34,505 nucleotides of DNA from JBBQNY01 sp038255255 (GTDB lineage Bacteria; Pseudomonadota; Gammaproteobacteria; Xanthomonadales; Ahniellaceae). The stretch lies in NCBI GenBank assembly GCA_038255255.1, contig JBBSLL010000031.1:1-34505 (forward strand), given 5' to 3'. Made by a program: the position numbers and the translations under genes. The notes below the pieces were generated by a model that had not been told where the DNA came from, made no database searches, and saw only the letters and a list, made by a program, of their open reading frames with translations. Numbering within the stretch: position 1 is the stretch's first letter; each line of letters starts with the position of its first letter. This document shows, piece after piece, positions 14,814-23,664 of this stretch.

Positions 14814-17072
14814 ATGAGCGAAGCGCCGACCCCTTCCACCGCCGCGCTGCCGTCGATTGCGGGCTACCGGCTGCAAAGCCGGCTCGGCCAGGGCGGCATG
14901 GCCGACGTGTATCTGGCCGAGCAGACCTCGCTCAATCGACAGGTCGCGATCAAGGTGCTCGGCAACCGGCCGAACCAGAGCAGCGACCTGTCCGTGCGTT
15001 TCGAGCGCGAGGCCCGCACCATCGCGCGCCTCGAGCACCCCGACATCGTTGGCATCTACGACGTCGGTCGCACAGGCGACGGCCTGCTGTACTACGCGAT
15101 GCCGTACCTGCCGAAAGGCGACCTGTCGCAACGCGATCTGCGCGGTCGCCCGCAGGAATTGCTCGCGGTGCTGCGCCGCGTGTGCCACGCACTCGAATAT
15201 GCGCATGCGCAAGGAGTGGTGCATCGGGACGTCAAGCCCGAGAACATCCTGTTCGATTCCTCTGACAATGCCCGGCTCACCGACTTCGGCATTGCGATTT
15301 CTTCGGATCACGACCAGCGCGTGACAGCCGAAGGCCGCACGCTCGGTTCGAGCGGCTACATGAGCCCCGAGCAGGCGCGCGGCATGCGCCTGGACGGACG
15401 TGCGGACCTCTACTCGCTCGGCGTCGTGTTGTACGAACTGCTCACCGGAGATGTCCCGTACCACGGCTCGGATTCCCTGTCCGTCGCGCTCGCGCACACT
15501 CAGGATCCCGTGCCGCGCCTCCCGCAGGCACTGGGCCACTGGCAAACGGTCATCGACCGGGCTCTCGCCAAGCAACCGGCGCAGCGCTTCCAGACTGCGC
15601 GGGAGATGTTGAGCGCCATCGAGGACGCGGTGCAATCCGAGATGGAGGTCAGCACGCGTGACATGGCCGTCGCCGGGGGGAAAACCGTCGCCGGTCCTTC
15701 GCCGCTGCGCCTCGCGCTCGCGGCCGCCTTCATGCTGGGCGCGCTCGGCTGGCTGACGTGGGCGCTGGTGTCGCGCATGCCGAGTCCCGGCAATCCCGAA
15801 TTCTTCGTCGCGGAGAACGTGCAGCCGAATGACGCATCGATGGCGCCGGGAGCGGCGATGGACGCGCTGGTGGTTTCCGGAAGTGCCCTGCCGGACGCCG
15901 AGCGCGAGCGGCTCATCACCGAAAGTCTGGGCCTCATCCAGCAGGGCAGGTTGTTCCAGCCGGAAGGCTCCAATGCCGCTGCCCGCCTGCGCGCGCTCGT
16001 CGCCGATGCGCCCGAAGACGCATCGGTGCTCGATGCCGTGGAACAGTTCCTCGCGGCGGTCGGCACCCGGATCACGACGGCAGTCAAGAACGCGGAATGG
16101 GATGGTGCGGCGGGGGACTTCTCACTTGCAGAAGCCTTCGTTGCGGAAACCCACTCGGAAACTTCTTCCACGTGGACAACCATCGACGCCGGCCTCGCCG
16201 ACAGCGTGCGCGCACGCCTCGAGAGTGCGCTGGTGGATGAGGACAAGGATTCGCTGCCGGCCATCAAGCCTGCGGTCGAGGCGCTGAGCGCGCGGCACGG
16301 CGATCTCAGGAGCCTCTACGACCAGGTCGCCGCTTTGCCCGCACCGGGCGAGGCGATGCGCGACACGGGCGGCCCTGCCCTTGTGTATGTCCCGGCAAGG
16401 GTCGGCGCGGCGAGGGTGGAGCGCGGCTTCGCGATGATGCGCGATGAGGTCACGGTGGGCGAGTTCGACGCGTTCGCGCGCGCCACGTCGCGTCGCCCTT
16501 CCGAATGTCGTGACCAGGGCGGGGGATTCCGATGGATCCTCACTCGCCCTACCTGGCGCAAGCCGGGATTCGACCAGGACTCGCGCCATCCCGCCGTGTG
16601 CGTTAGCTACAACGATGCAGTGGCCTTCGCCAACTGGCTCTCGGCACGGGTACACGCACGGTATCGACTTCCGACATCATCGGAATGGAAACACGCAGCC
16701 GCGACGCTCGAGGCACCCGCGTCCATCTGCGCGGCAGGCAATGTGCTCGATGCCAGCGCACGGCCGAAGGCGTTGAAGGTTGCCTCCGGACCGGAGCCGC
16801 ACGGCTGCAATGATGGTGCACGCTATACCGCGCCAGTCGGTGAGTTTGCCGCGACATCGATTGGACTGCGCGACATCGCCGGGAACGTCAGTGAGTGGAC
16901 TTCGAACTGCGCGGCGCCGGCCACCAACTGCGGCCGGCATGTGGCGCTGGGGCGGTCGTTCCGCAGCGGCGTCAACGAGGCTTCGGTCGTGGTGCAGGCC
17001 ACGCAGTCGGCCGGTTCGAGCGCTTCGCCCTCGGTGGGCTTTCGACTCGTACGCGATGTCGGGGTGCGCTGA
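14814..17072 (+). CDS. Transmembrane Ser/Thr protein kinase with C-terminal FGE-fold domain
   Basis: A 752-residue fusion. The Hanks-type kinase domain (about 17-275) has the Gly-rich loop GQGGMADVY, K47, the catalytic loop HRDVKPEN (H137-N144, D139), DFG at 157-159 and SPEQ at 184-187, so it looks active. A single membrane helix follows at about 298-320. A 190-residue linker then leads to a formylglycine-generating-enzyme (SUMF1/DUF323) type domain at about 520-750: MMRDEVTVGEFDAF, HPAVCVSYNDAVAFANWLS, RLPTSSEWKHAA, LRDIAGNVSEWT, SVGFRLVRD. The catalytic FGE cysteines expected between GRSFRSG and SVGFR are absent. Six other cysteines in this part could form disulfides. Topology puts the FGE-like part in the periplasm, a likely ligand sensor for the kinase. 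No phosphatase or forkhead partner is adjacent. Confidence 0.92.
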   Translation: MSEAPTPSTAALPSIAGYRLQSRLGQGGMADVYLAEQTSLNRQVAIKVLGNRPNQSSDLSVRFEREARTIARLEHPDIVGIYDVGRTGDGLLYYAMPYLPKGDLSQRDLRGRPQELLAVLRRVCHALEYAHAQGVVHRDVKPENILFDSSDNARLTDFGIAISSDHDQRVTAEGRTLGSSGYMSPEQARGMRLDGRADLYSLGVVLYELLTGDVPYHGSDSLSVALAHTQDPVPRLPQALGHWQTVIDRALAKQPAQRFQTAREMLSAIEDAVQSEMEVSTRDMAVAGGKTVAGPSPLRLALAAAFMLGALGWLTWALVSRMPSPGNPEFFVAENVQPNDASMAPGAAMDALVVSGSALPDAERERLITESLGLIQQGRLFQPEGSNAAARLRALVADAPEDASVLDAVEQFLAAVGTRITTAVKNAEWDGAAGDFSLAEAFVAETHSETSSTWTTIDAGLADSVRARLESALVDEDKDSLPAIKPAVEALSARHGDLRSLYDQVAALPAPGEAMRDTGGPALVYVPARVGAARVERGFAMMRDEVTVGEFDAFARATSRRPSECRDQGGGFRWILTRPTWRKPGFDQDSRHPAVCVSYNDAVAFANWLSARVHARYRLPTSSEWKHAAATLEAPASICAAGNVLDASARPKALKVASGPEPHGCNDGARYTAPVGEFAATSIGLRDIAGNVSEWTSNCAAPATNCGRHVALGRSFRSGVNEASVVVQATQSAGSSASPSVGFRLVRDVGVR

Positions 17073-17156
17073 GGACGCGCCCGAGCGGCCCGCTTCGCAA
17101 CGCGGTTCCTGCCGGGACCCGTGCGACACTCCGCGGGCCGGAGTGGAGATTGCACA

Positions 17157-17918
17157 GTGGTGAGCGATCGCAGCCAACGCCTGTTCGTGTTCCTTTGCGC
17201 GGTGTTTGTCGCGCATGCGCTGCTGGCCGAATTCGTCGGCGTCAAGATCTTCGCGCTGGAGCCTACGCTCGGGCTGGCCAACTTCAACTGGCAGCTGTTC
17301 GGCCAGCGCGGCACGCTCGATTTCACCGCCGGCGTGTTGCTGTGGCCTGCCGTGTTCGTGCTCACGGACATCATCAACGAGTACTTCGGACGTCGCGGCG
17401 TGCGCTTCATCTCATGGCTCACCGCACTGCTCATCGTGTACGCGTTTGCGTTCGCCTACCTCGCCATCCGGCTGGCTCCTGCCGGCTGGTGGATCGGGGC
17501 AATGTCGGCGCGCGGCGTGCCCGACCAGCAGGCGGCGTTCGCGGTCCTGTTCGGCCAGGGGCTCTGGACAATCGGCGGTTCGCTGGTCGCGTTCCTGCTG
17601 GGACAGTTGCTCGACGTATCCATTTTCCATCGCATCCGGCGCCTGACCGGCGAGAAAAAGCTCTGGCTCAGGGCTACGGTTTCGACGCTGTTCTCCCAGT
17701 TGGTGGACAGCTTCGTGGTGCTGTACATCGCGTTCGTTCTGGGTCCGCAGCAGTGGTCGATCGATCGGCTCCTGGCCATCGGCAGCGTCAACTACGCCTA
17801 CAAGGTGATCGCCGCGATCGCGCTCATCCCGGTGATCTACCTCGTGCACGGCCTCATCGAGAGCTGGCTGGGGCGCAGCACCGCCACACGCATGAAACTC
17901 GAAGCTGCACGAGGCTGA
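17157..17918 (+). CDS. yhhQ: Queuosine precursor transporter (YhhQ/VUT family)
   Basis: A polytopic inner-membrane protein of 253 residues with about six helices, of the VUT_1/YhhQ family that imports queuosine precursors (preQ0/preQ1) in E. coli. Diagnostic segments are DFTAGVLLWPAVFVLTDIINEYFGRRGVRF, the central LWTIGGSLVAFLLGQLLDVSIFHRIRR, then LWLRATVSTLFSQLVDSFVVLYIAF and a C-terminal NYAYKVIAAIALIPVIYLVH. The start is GTG at 17157, with GGAG eight nt upstream; the adjacent GTG at 17160 is less well spaced. It follows the kinase by 84 bp. No queuosine biosynthesis gene is adjacent, as is usual for a salvage transporter. Confidence 0.88.
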   Translation: MVSDRSQRLFVFLCAVFVAHALLAEFVGVKIFALEPTLGLANFNWQLFGQRGTLDFTAGVLLWPAVFVLTDIINEYFGRRGVRFISWLTALLIVYAFAFAYLAIRLAPAGWWIGAMSARGVPDQQAAFAVLFGQGLWTIGGSLVAFLLGQLLDVSIFHRIRRLTGEKKLWLRATVSTLFSQLVDSFVVLYIAFVLGPQQWSIDRLLAIGSVNYAYKVIAAIALIPVIYLVHGLIESWLGRSTATRMKLEAARG

Positions 17919-18007
17919 AACAGTCGCGAGCCGGTGACGAATGGCCCATGCCTCACGGTGCGATGATCGCCAGCCTCGCCAAACCCCCATCGCAATCCGG
18001 AGCTTCC

Positions 18008-19846
18008 ATGCGCGCACCCCACGTTTGCCTTCTCGCCGCGGCGCTTGCGCTTGCACTGGCCGGGTGTGCATACCAGGCCCGCACCGGAAGCGCTGCCGAC
18101 GAATCCGCGTACGCTGGCGCGCCCACTGCCGCCAGCACCTCGAAGGCCGCGGAACTCAAGGCGCTGTACGAGGTGTACTGGGAAGAGAACCTCGAACGGA
18201 ATCCGATCTCCGCGACTTTCCAGGGCGATCCCCGCTACAACGACCAGTTGCCGAACACGCTGTCGAAGGAGTTTCGGGACGAGACCAATGAGTTCAACAC
18301 GCGCTGGCTCGAGAGAATGCGCAGCATCGGTTCCGCAGGGCTCGACGGCCAGGACCTCCTGAGTTACGAAATTTTCGTGCGGGACCGCGAACGCGCGCTC
18401 GAGTCGGAAAAGTTTCCCGGCTGGATGCAGCCCGTCAACCAGTTCGGCAATTTCACGACGCTCGCCGTGCAGTTCGGCTCGGGAACGGGCGCGCAGCCCT
18501 TCAAGACGGTCAAGGACTACGACAACTGGCTGGCGCGCGGCAAGCGCTTTCCGGTGCTGATCGATCAGGCGATCGCCAACATGCGCGAAGGCGCCGCGGC
18601 CGGCGTCGTTCAACCCCGGCCATTGATGGTCAAGGTACTGCCCCAGCTCGACGGCATCATCAAGGACCGGCCGGAAGACACGCAGTTCTGGATGCCCGTC
18701 GCAAACTTCCCCGCCTCCTTCACGACCGCGGAGAAAACGCGGCTCGCGGCCGAGTACCGCGACATGATCGGCGCCCACCTGATGCCTTCGCTCAGGAAGT
18801 TGCGCGCCTTCATCGCCGACGAGTACATGCCGAAGACCCGTGCAAGCGTCGGCCTCGATGCCCTGCCCAACGGCCAGGCCTGGTACGCATTCAACGCGCG
18901 CAACTCGACCACGACGGACATGTCGCCCGCGGAGATCCACCAGCTTGGGCTCGATGAAGTGGCGCGCATCCACGGCGAGATCAGCGGCGTCATGGCCGAG
19001 GCCGGATTCAAGGGTTCGCTGCAGGAATTCTTCCACTTCATGCAGAACGATCCCCGCTTCTCGTTCAAGGACGAAGCCGCGCTGCTTGCGCATTACCGGG
19101 GACTCGAGGCGAAAATCAACGTCCGGGTGCCCGAGCAGTTTTCGCTGATCCCCAAGGCGGGTTTCGAGATTCGCCCGGTCGAACCGTTCCGTGCGCAATC
19201 CGCGGCGGGCGGCTCCTACCAGCGGCCGAGCGAGGACGGCACGCGCCCTGGCATTTTCTACGTGAATACTTACGATCTGCCGACGCGCAAGACGTGGGAC
19301 GCGGAAGACCTGTACCTGCATGAGGCAATTCCCGGCCACCACTTCCAGCTGGCACTGCAGCAGGAACTGACGGGGCTGCCGACATTCCGGCGCTTCGGCA
19401 GCGAGATCGCCTTTTCCGAGGGCTGGGGCCTGTACGCCGAGTCGCTCGGCAAGGACCTTGGCGTGTACACCAACCCTTACGATTACTTCGGCTATCTGCA
19501 GAACGAACTCTGGCGCGCGATCCGACTGGTCGTGGATACCGGACTGCATAGCAAGAACTGGACGCGCGAGCAGGTCATCAAGTACATGCTCGACAATTCG
19601 GCGGAAAGCGAAACACAGGCCACCGCGGAGGCCGAGCGCTACATGGCGATTCCCGGGCAGGCACTCGCGTACAAGATCGGCGAACTCAAGATCAAGGAAT
19701 TGCGCGCCCGTGCAGAACGCGAACTCGGCGCGAACTTCGACGTCCGGGAGTTCCATGCCGAAGTGCTGCGCGATGGGTCCGTTCCGCTGGATGTCCTCGA
19801 AGCCAAGATCGCTCGCTGGATCGCGGCGGAAAAGCGCAGCGGCTGA
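18008..19846 (+). CDS. DUF885 family lipoprotein, putative metallopeptidase
   Basis: A 612-residue protein whose start MRAPHVCLLAAALALALAGC forms a lipoprotein signal with C20 as the lipidated residue. The same open frame extends 1.1 kb upstream antiparallel to known genes, but only this ATG gives an export signal. The body is typical of DUF885, with YEVYWEENLERNPISATFQGDPRYND near the N-terminus and GIFYVNTYDLPTRKTWDAEDLYLHEAIPGHH later. The HEAIPGHH motif (H438, E439, H444/H445) and the downstream SEGWGLYAES (E471) resemble a gluzincin-type zinc site. The family is common and often multicopy in Xanthomonadales. Peptidase activity is inferred, not established for this branch. Confidence 0.85.
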   Translation: MRAPHVCLLAAALALALAGCAYQARTGSAADESAYAGAPTAASTSKAAELKALYEVYWEENLERNPISATFQGDPRYNDQLPNTLSKEFRDETNEFNTRWLERMRSIGSAGLDGQDLLSYEIFVRDRERALESEKFPGWMQPVNQFGNFTTLAVQFGSGTGAQPFKTVKDYDNWLARGKRFPVLIDQAIANMREGAAAGVVQPRPLMVKVLPQLDGIIKDRPEDTQFWMPVANFPASFTTAEKTRLAAEYRDMIGAHLMPSLRKLRAFIADEYMPKTRASVGLDALPNGQAWYAFNARNSTTTDMSPAEIHQLGLDEVARIHGEISGVMAEAGFKGSLQEFFHFMQNDPRFSFKDEAALLAHYRGLEAKINVRVPEQFSLIPKAGFEIRPVEPFRAQSAAGGSYQRPSEDGTRPGIFYVNTYDLPTRKTWDAEDLYLHEAIPGHHFQLALQQELTGLPTFRRFGSEIAFSEGWGLYAESLGKDLGVYTNPYDYFGYLQNELWRAIRLVVDTGLHSKNWTREQVIKYMLDNSAESETQATAEAERYMAIPGQALAYKIGELKIKELRARAERELGANFDVREFHAEVLRDGSVPLDVLEAKIARWIAAEKRSG

Positions 19847-19904
19847 TCGCGCACCGGCGGCCGTCATCCGCCTTGCGAGGAACTAACTTCGCGCATCGAA
19901 GTCC

Positions 19905-20558
19905 ATGGCGGCGATGCGCGAAACGACCGGCCGCCCGAGCCTGACCCGCCAGATCGAGGCGCCGCGCGTTTTCGCGGCGGCGCTTGTGATGGTTGCGCAC
20001 GTCGTCCTGCTGCTGATGCTGCAGGCCGCAATGCGCCCCGGCGAGCCGGATGAATCGTTGGAGAGCCGCGATACGGTAATGACCGTGGAGTTCCTGGCAG
20101 CAGAGCCAGGGGTAAAGCCCGTGCCGAACAACGCAGTCGTGCTCCCGCCCGCTACCCGGACGGTGCGCCCGGTGCCTGGCCCCGCCACATCCAGCGCGAC
20201 GACCAGCGTCGAATTCCTGGAAGCTCCTGCCCGCCCCGCGCCGGGATCCGCCCCGGTTCCGCATCGCGATGCACGCGACAGTTTCGATGCCCCGTCTCCC
20301 TACAAGCCGTTCCCCCAGAATGGTCTCGTGGCATCGCCTACTCCGAAGTCATCCATCCGCCTGCCCGACCGGCCTTCCATGATGAAAGCCTATTGGGCAG
20401 TGCCGGAAGGCGAAAACCTCAAAGGCAGGATCGCCCGCACGGTGCCGCTTGCACGCTTGCTGCTGGTCGCGACGGGTGGCATCGGCCTTCCTCACTGCCC
20501 GCCCAAGTCGGAGCATCCCGATTGCCTGCAGCGACTGCTCGATGACAAGCCACCCTGA
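19905..20558 (+). CDS. TonB-like single-pass protein of unknown function
   Basis: A 217-residue protein not recognised at family level. A short Arg-rich cytoplasmic start is followed by one hydrophobic helix (AAALVMVAHVVLLLMLQAAM, about residues 24-43), then a Pro/Ala-rich stretch to about residue 150, the shape of TonB or of an anchored envelope spacer. The C-terminal part (RPSMMKAYWAVPEGENLKGRI, RLLLVATGGIGLPHCPPK, PDCLQRLL) lacks the TonB C-terminal fold, and its two cysteines could form a periplasmic disulfide. No exbB/exbD is nearby. The start is ATG at 19905 or at 19914, neither with a strong ribosome site. Codon use resembles its neighbours. Confidence 0.7.
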   Translation: MAAMRETTGRPSLTRQIEAPRVFAAALVMVAHVVLLLMLQAAMRPGEPDESLESRDTVMTVEFLAAEPGVKPVPNNAVVLPPATRTVRPVPGPATSSATTSVEFLEAPARPAPGSAPVPHRDARDSFDAPSPYKPFPQNGLVASPTPKSSIRLPDRPSMMKAYWAVPEGENLKGRIARTVPLARLLLVATGGIGLPHCPPKSEHPDCLQRLLDDKPP

Positions 20559-20669
20559 AGCGACGACCTGCTGGAGATGACGTCCACCCGTGTCAGCATT
20601 CCCGTCGGTCTCATGAGATCGTCACCACAGGGTCCGTAATATTCCCGCATTCAAAATCGGAGGTTTCCC

Positions 20670-21227
20670 ATGTTTTCGCGCGCATCCCTGTCGGGACTGT
20701 TGTTGCTGCTGGTATCCGCGGCGGCGCTGGCTTCCGGAACCGCGCTCCTCGACGTCGAGTATCGACGGCTCGCGGGCACCGGGAAGGTGAACCTGGCGCA
20801 GGAGTTCAAGGGCGACGTGTTGCTGGTGGTGAATACAGCCAGCAAATGCGGATACACCTCGCAGTACGAAGGTCTCGAAGCGCTGCACGCGAAGTATTCG
20901 CCGCGCGGCTTTGCAGTGCTGGGCTTTCCTTCCAATGACTTCATGGGGCAGGAGCCGGGCACGGAAAAGGAAATCAAGGAGTTCTGTGCGCTGACCTACG
21001 GGGTCCAGTTCCCGATGTTCGAAAAGGTACAAGTCAAGGGCGCCTCCGCCACCCCGCTTTACAAGGCACTCGAGGCGGGCAGCGGCGATGAGCCGGGCTG
21101 GAACTTCCACAAGTATCTGATCGACCGGCAGGGCAAGGTCATCGGCAGTTTCGACAGCAAGACCAAGCCTGACGACGCCAAGCTCGTGGCATCCATCGAG
21201 AAGGCCCTCGCAGCTCCGGCCAAGTGA
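20670..21227 (+). CDS. Exported glutathione peroxidase-family thiol peroxidase
   Basis: A 185-residue peroxidase with an N-terminal signal peptide (MFSRASLSGLLLLLVSAAALAS), so it acts in the periplasm or envelope. The peroxidatic cysteine is C60 (ASKCGYTSQY). The catalytic tetrad is completed by Q94 (GQEPGT), W144 and N145 (GWNFHKYL). C106 (KEFCALTYGVQFPMF) is the usual resolving cysteine of non-animal GPx enzymes, which generally use thioredoxin rather than glutathione. The common FPCNQF reads FPSNDF here, but the tetrad is intact. A good GGAGG ribosome site lies 6 nt before the ATG. Reduction of lipid or hydrogen peroxides is family knowledge; the electron donor is not shown. Confidence 0.92.
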   Translation: MFSRASLSGLLLLLVSAAALASGTALLDVEYRRLAGTGKVNLAQEFKGDVLLVVNTASKCGYTSQYEGLEALHAKYSPRGFAVLGFPSNDFMGQEPGTEKEIKEFCALTYGVQFPMFEKVQVKGASATPLYKALEAGSGDEPGWNFHKYLIDRQGKVIGSFDSKTKPDDAKLVASIEKALAAPAK

Positions 21228-21443
21228 GTCGCCGGTGCTGAACAGTCGCTTCGGCCGTGACCTTTGACACCTTCGGGGATGGCCGCCGCGGCGTAGATTG
21301 CACGGTGTTGTCCGACTGACATCGCCCGATCGCCGCACGTTGCCCGGCGACGCGCGATGCAGGATTCCCCGATTCCAGCGCCCGTCTTTGCACCGGCGCT
21401 TTCGCAACACATTCCCCACTGGCCTGTTGGCCCGGAGCCACTC

Positions 21444-23558
21444 GTGAAACCAGCATCCCCCCGCATTCTTCTGCTTTCCGTCGCCATCGTGGCGGCTCTC
21501 GCAGCATGCAACCGCGACGAGCAGGCGGCCGTCCCCGCAACCGCGCCCGCGTCCGCGTCCGCGCCCGCCGCCGAAAAAGCACTGACGATCGACGAGTCGA
21601 CGCTCCCGCCGGTGAACCGGTTTGCCGCCACCGACCTCGACACGGCACAGAACGCCTGTACGGACTTCGGCAACTACGTCAATGGCAAGTGGCTCGCCAG
21701 CAATGCGATCCCGTCCGATCGCACCACCTGGGGTTCGTTCGAAATGCTCGGTGAACGCTCCACGGCCGTGCAGCGCCAGCTTGCCGAGCAGGCAGCCGCC
21801 ATGCCGAACGCAACCGGCGTCGAGAAGATCGTGGGCGATCTCTGGGCGAGCGGCATGGACGAAGCCGAGATCAACGCGCAGGGCATCAAGCCGATCGCCG
21901 ATCGCCTGGCAGCGATCGAAGCGCTGACCGACTCGGCGAGCATTGCCGAGCATTTGCGCAAGGTGGCGGCACGTGGCGAGAACGTCCTGTTCGGCTTTGG
22001 TCCAAGCCCCGACTTCAAGGATTCCAACCTCAATATTGCGTACGCCACCCAGGGCGGACTCGGCCTTCCGGAACGTGGCTACTACTTCGACGCCGACAAG
22101 AAGGACAAGCTCGAGGCCTACCAGGCGCACGTCGCCAAGGTGCTGGAGTTGTCCGGCGTGTCGGCTGCCGACGCCGCGACGCAGGCCGGGCGCGTCATCG
22201 CCTTCGAGACTCGCCTCGCGAAGTCCTCGAAGTCTTCCGAGCAGCTGTCGCGCGACGTCTCGCTTTACTACAACCCCGTCACGCCGGCCGCCGCCGATGC
22301 GCTGACGCCGAATTTCCCGTGGTCGCGCTTCCTCGAGTCGCAGGGCGTCGCGGTGCCGGCGATGTTCTCGCTGGCCATGCCGGAGTTCCACAAGGAAATC
22401 GACAGGATGCTCGCGGAGGTGCCGGCCGAAGACTGGAAAGCGTACCTGCGCTTCCACGCCGTCGACCAGGCATCGCCTTTCCTGTCCGAGGCGTTCGTAC
22501 AGCAGAACTACGACTTCTACCGCCGCGTGCTGCGTGGGCAGAAGGAAATCAAGCCGCGATGGAAGCGTGTGCTCGAGACCATCGAGGGCCTGAGTGGCGA
22601 AGCGCTCGGCCAGATGTACGTCAAGGTCGCGTTCTCGCCCGATTCCAAGACGCGCATGGAAGGTCTGGTGCAGAACCTGCGCGACGCGCTCAAGGCGCGC
22701 ATCGAGAAGCTCGACTGGATGAGCGCCGATACGAAGTCCAAGGCCATGGCCAAGTGGGCCAGCTTCACGCCGAAGATCGGCTACCCCGACAAGTGGCGGT
22801 CATGGGACGGCCTCGACACCGGCCGCGACAGCTATGTCGCCAACGTGCTCAACGCCATCGAGTTCAACTACCGCTACGAGATCGACAAGATCGGCAAGCC
22901 CGTCGACAAGACCGAGTGGGGCATGAGCCCGCAGACGGTCAATGCCTACTACAACCCGCAGCAGAACGAGATCGTATTCCCGGCCGCCATCCTGCAGCCA
23001 CCCTTCTTCGATCCGGCGGCGGACGACGCACTCAACTATGGCGGCATCGGCGCGGTGATCGGTCACGAGATGATCCACGGCTACGACGACCAGGGCAGCC
23101 GGTTCGGGCCTTCCGGCAACTTCGAGAACTGGTGGACCGACGCGGATTCGAAGGGCTTCAAGAGCCGCACCGACCAGCTCGTCGGGCAATTCAATCAATA
23201 CCAGGCGACGCCGGAACTCAAGGTCAACGGCAACCTGACGCTGGGCGAGAACATCGCCGACCTCGGCGGACTCGCGGTCGCCTACGACGCGATGCAGCGC
23301 GCCGCCGGCGATACGCCGGATCCGAAGCTCGAAGGGCTCACGCGCGATCAGCGGTTCTTCGCCAACTGGGCAACCGTGTGGCGTCGCGCCTATACACCCG
23401 ACGAGATGAAGGTACGCATCGCCACCGACTCGCATGCGCCTGCGATCTTCAGGGCGAGCGGCGCGCCATCGAACCTGCCGGCGTTCGCCGCCGCATTCGA
23501 CTGCAAGCCAGGCGATCCGATGGCGCTCGGAGACGACAAGCGCGTGGTCATCTGGTAA
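21444..23558 (+). CDS. M13 family metallopeptidase lipoprotein
   Basis: A neprilysin/PepO-like zinc peptidase of 704 residues. The start is GTG at 21444, with GGAG 6 nt upstream, giving a lipoprotein signal KPASPRILLLSVAIVAALAAC (C22 lipidated). The longer in-frame ATG at 21357 has no such signal. The N-terminal cap runs ACTDFGNYVNGKWLASNAIPSDR. The catalytic region has MNAYY-type VNAYYNPQQNEIVFPAAILQPPFF, the zinc motif HEMIH (H541, E542, H545) and GENIADLGG (E602, D606), then ends DKRVVIW, near the usual CRVW. It should degrade oligopeptides in the envelope. Multiple M13 lipoproteins are a feature of Xanthomonadales. Confidence 0.95.
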   Translation: MKPASPRILLLSVAIVAALAACNRDEQAAVPATAPASASAPAAEKALTIDESTLPPVNRFAATDLDTAQNACTDFGNYVNGKWLASNAIPSDRTTWGSFEMLGERSTAVQRQLAEQAAAMPNATGVEKIVGDLWASGMDEAEINAQGIKPIADRLAAIEALTDSASIAEHLRKVAARGENVLFGFGPSPDFKDSNLNIAYATQGGLGLPERGYYFDADKKDKLEAYQAHVAKVLELSGVSAADAATQAGRVIAFETRLAKSSKSSEQLSRDVSLYYNPVTPAAADALTPNFPWSRFLESQGVAVPAMFSLAMPEFHKEIDRMLAEVPAEDWKAYLRFHAVDQASPFLSEAFVQQNYDFYRRVLRGQKEIKPRWKRVLETIEGLSGEALGQMYVKVAFSPDSKTRMEGLVQNLRDALKARIEKLDWMSADTKSKAMAKWASFTPKIGYPDKWRSWDGLDTGRDSYVANVLNAIEFNYRYEIDKIGKPVDKTEWGMSPQTVNAYYNPQQNEIVFPAAILQPPFFDPAADDALNYGGIGAVIGHEMIHGYDDQGSRFGPSGNFENWWTDADSKGFKSRTDQLVGQFNQYQATPELKVNGNLTLGENIADLGGLAVAYDAMQRAAGDTPDPKLEGLTRDQRFFANWATVWRRAYTPDEMKVRIATDSHAPAIFRASGAPSNLPAFAAAFDCKPGDPMALGDDKRVVIW

Positions 23559-23584
23559 TCCGTCGCGATCGAATGCGCCTGTCT

Positions 23585-23664
23585 TAGGTCAGGTCGGCTT
23601 CGCCGACCTGACGATCGCTTCCCGTGCATTATGTGTCAGGTCGGCATCAGCCGACCTGACCTAC
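23585..23664. repeat. Inverted pair of GTCAGGTCGGC hairpins between M13 and rhomboid genes
   Basis: Two hairpins with identical 11-bp arms (GTCAGGTCGGC/GCCGACCTGAC): 23588-23612 with loop TTC, and 23635-23660 with loop ATCA. The left copy is preceded by TTAG and the right is followed by CTAC, that is GTAG on the minus strand. It sits between convergent genes and may serve as a bidirectional terminator-like stem or a REP doublet. The CTA at 23661-23663 is the stop codon of the rhomboid gene. Confidence 0.85.

Noticed and set aside
16895..18007. N-terminal extension of the DUF885 frame over the kinase end and queuosine transporter.
   Set aside because: The upstream part overlaps two well-supported genes in another frame, and the lipoprotein signal begins at 18008.
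20937..20960. Apparent loss of the glutathione peroxidase catalytic glutamine (FPSNDF instead of FPCNQF).
   Set aside because: Counting on human GPx4 shows the catalytic Gln81 is the later Q, in the QEPG motif. That residue is present here as Q94.
21264..21299. TTGACA followed by TAGATT upstream of the M13 gene as a promoter.
   Set aside because: The spacer is 24 nt, too long for a sigma-70 promoter.
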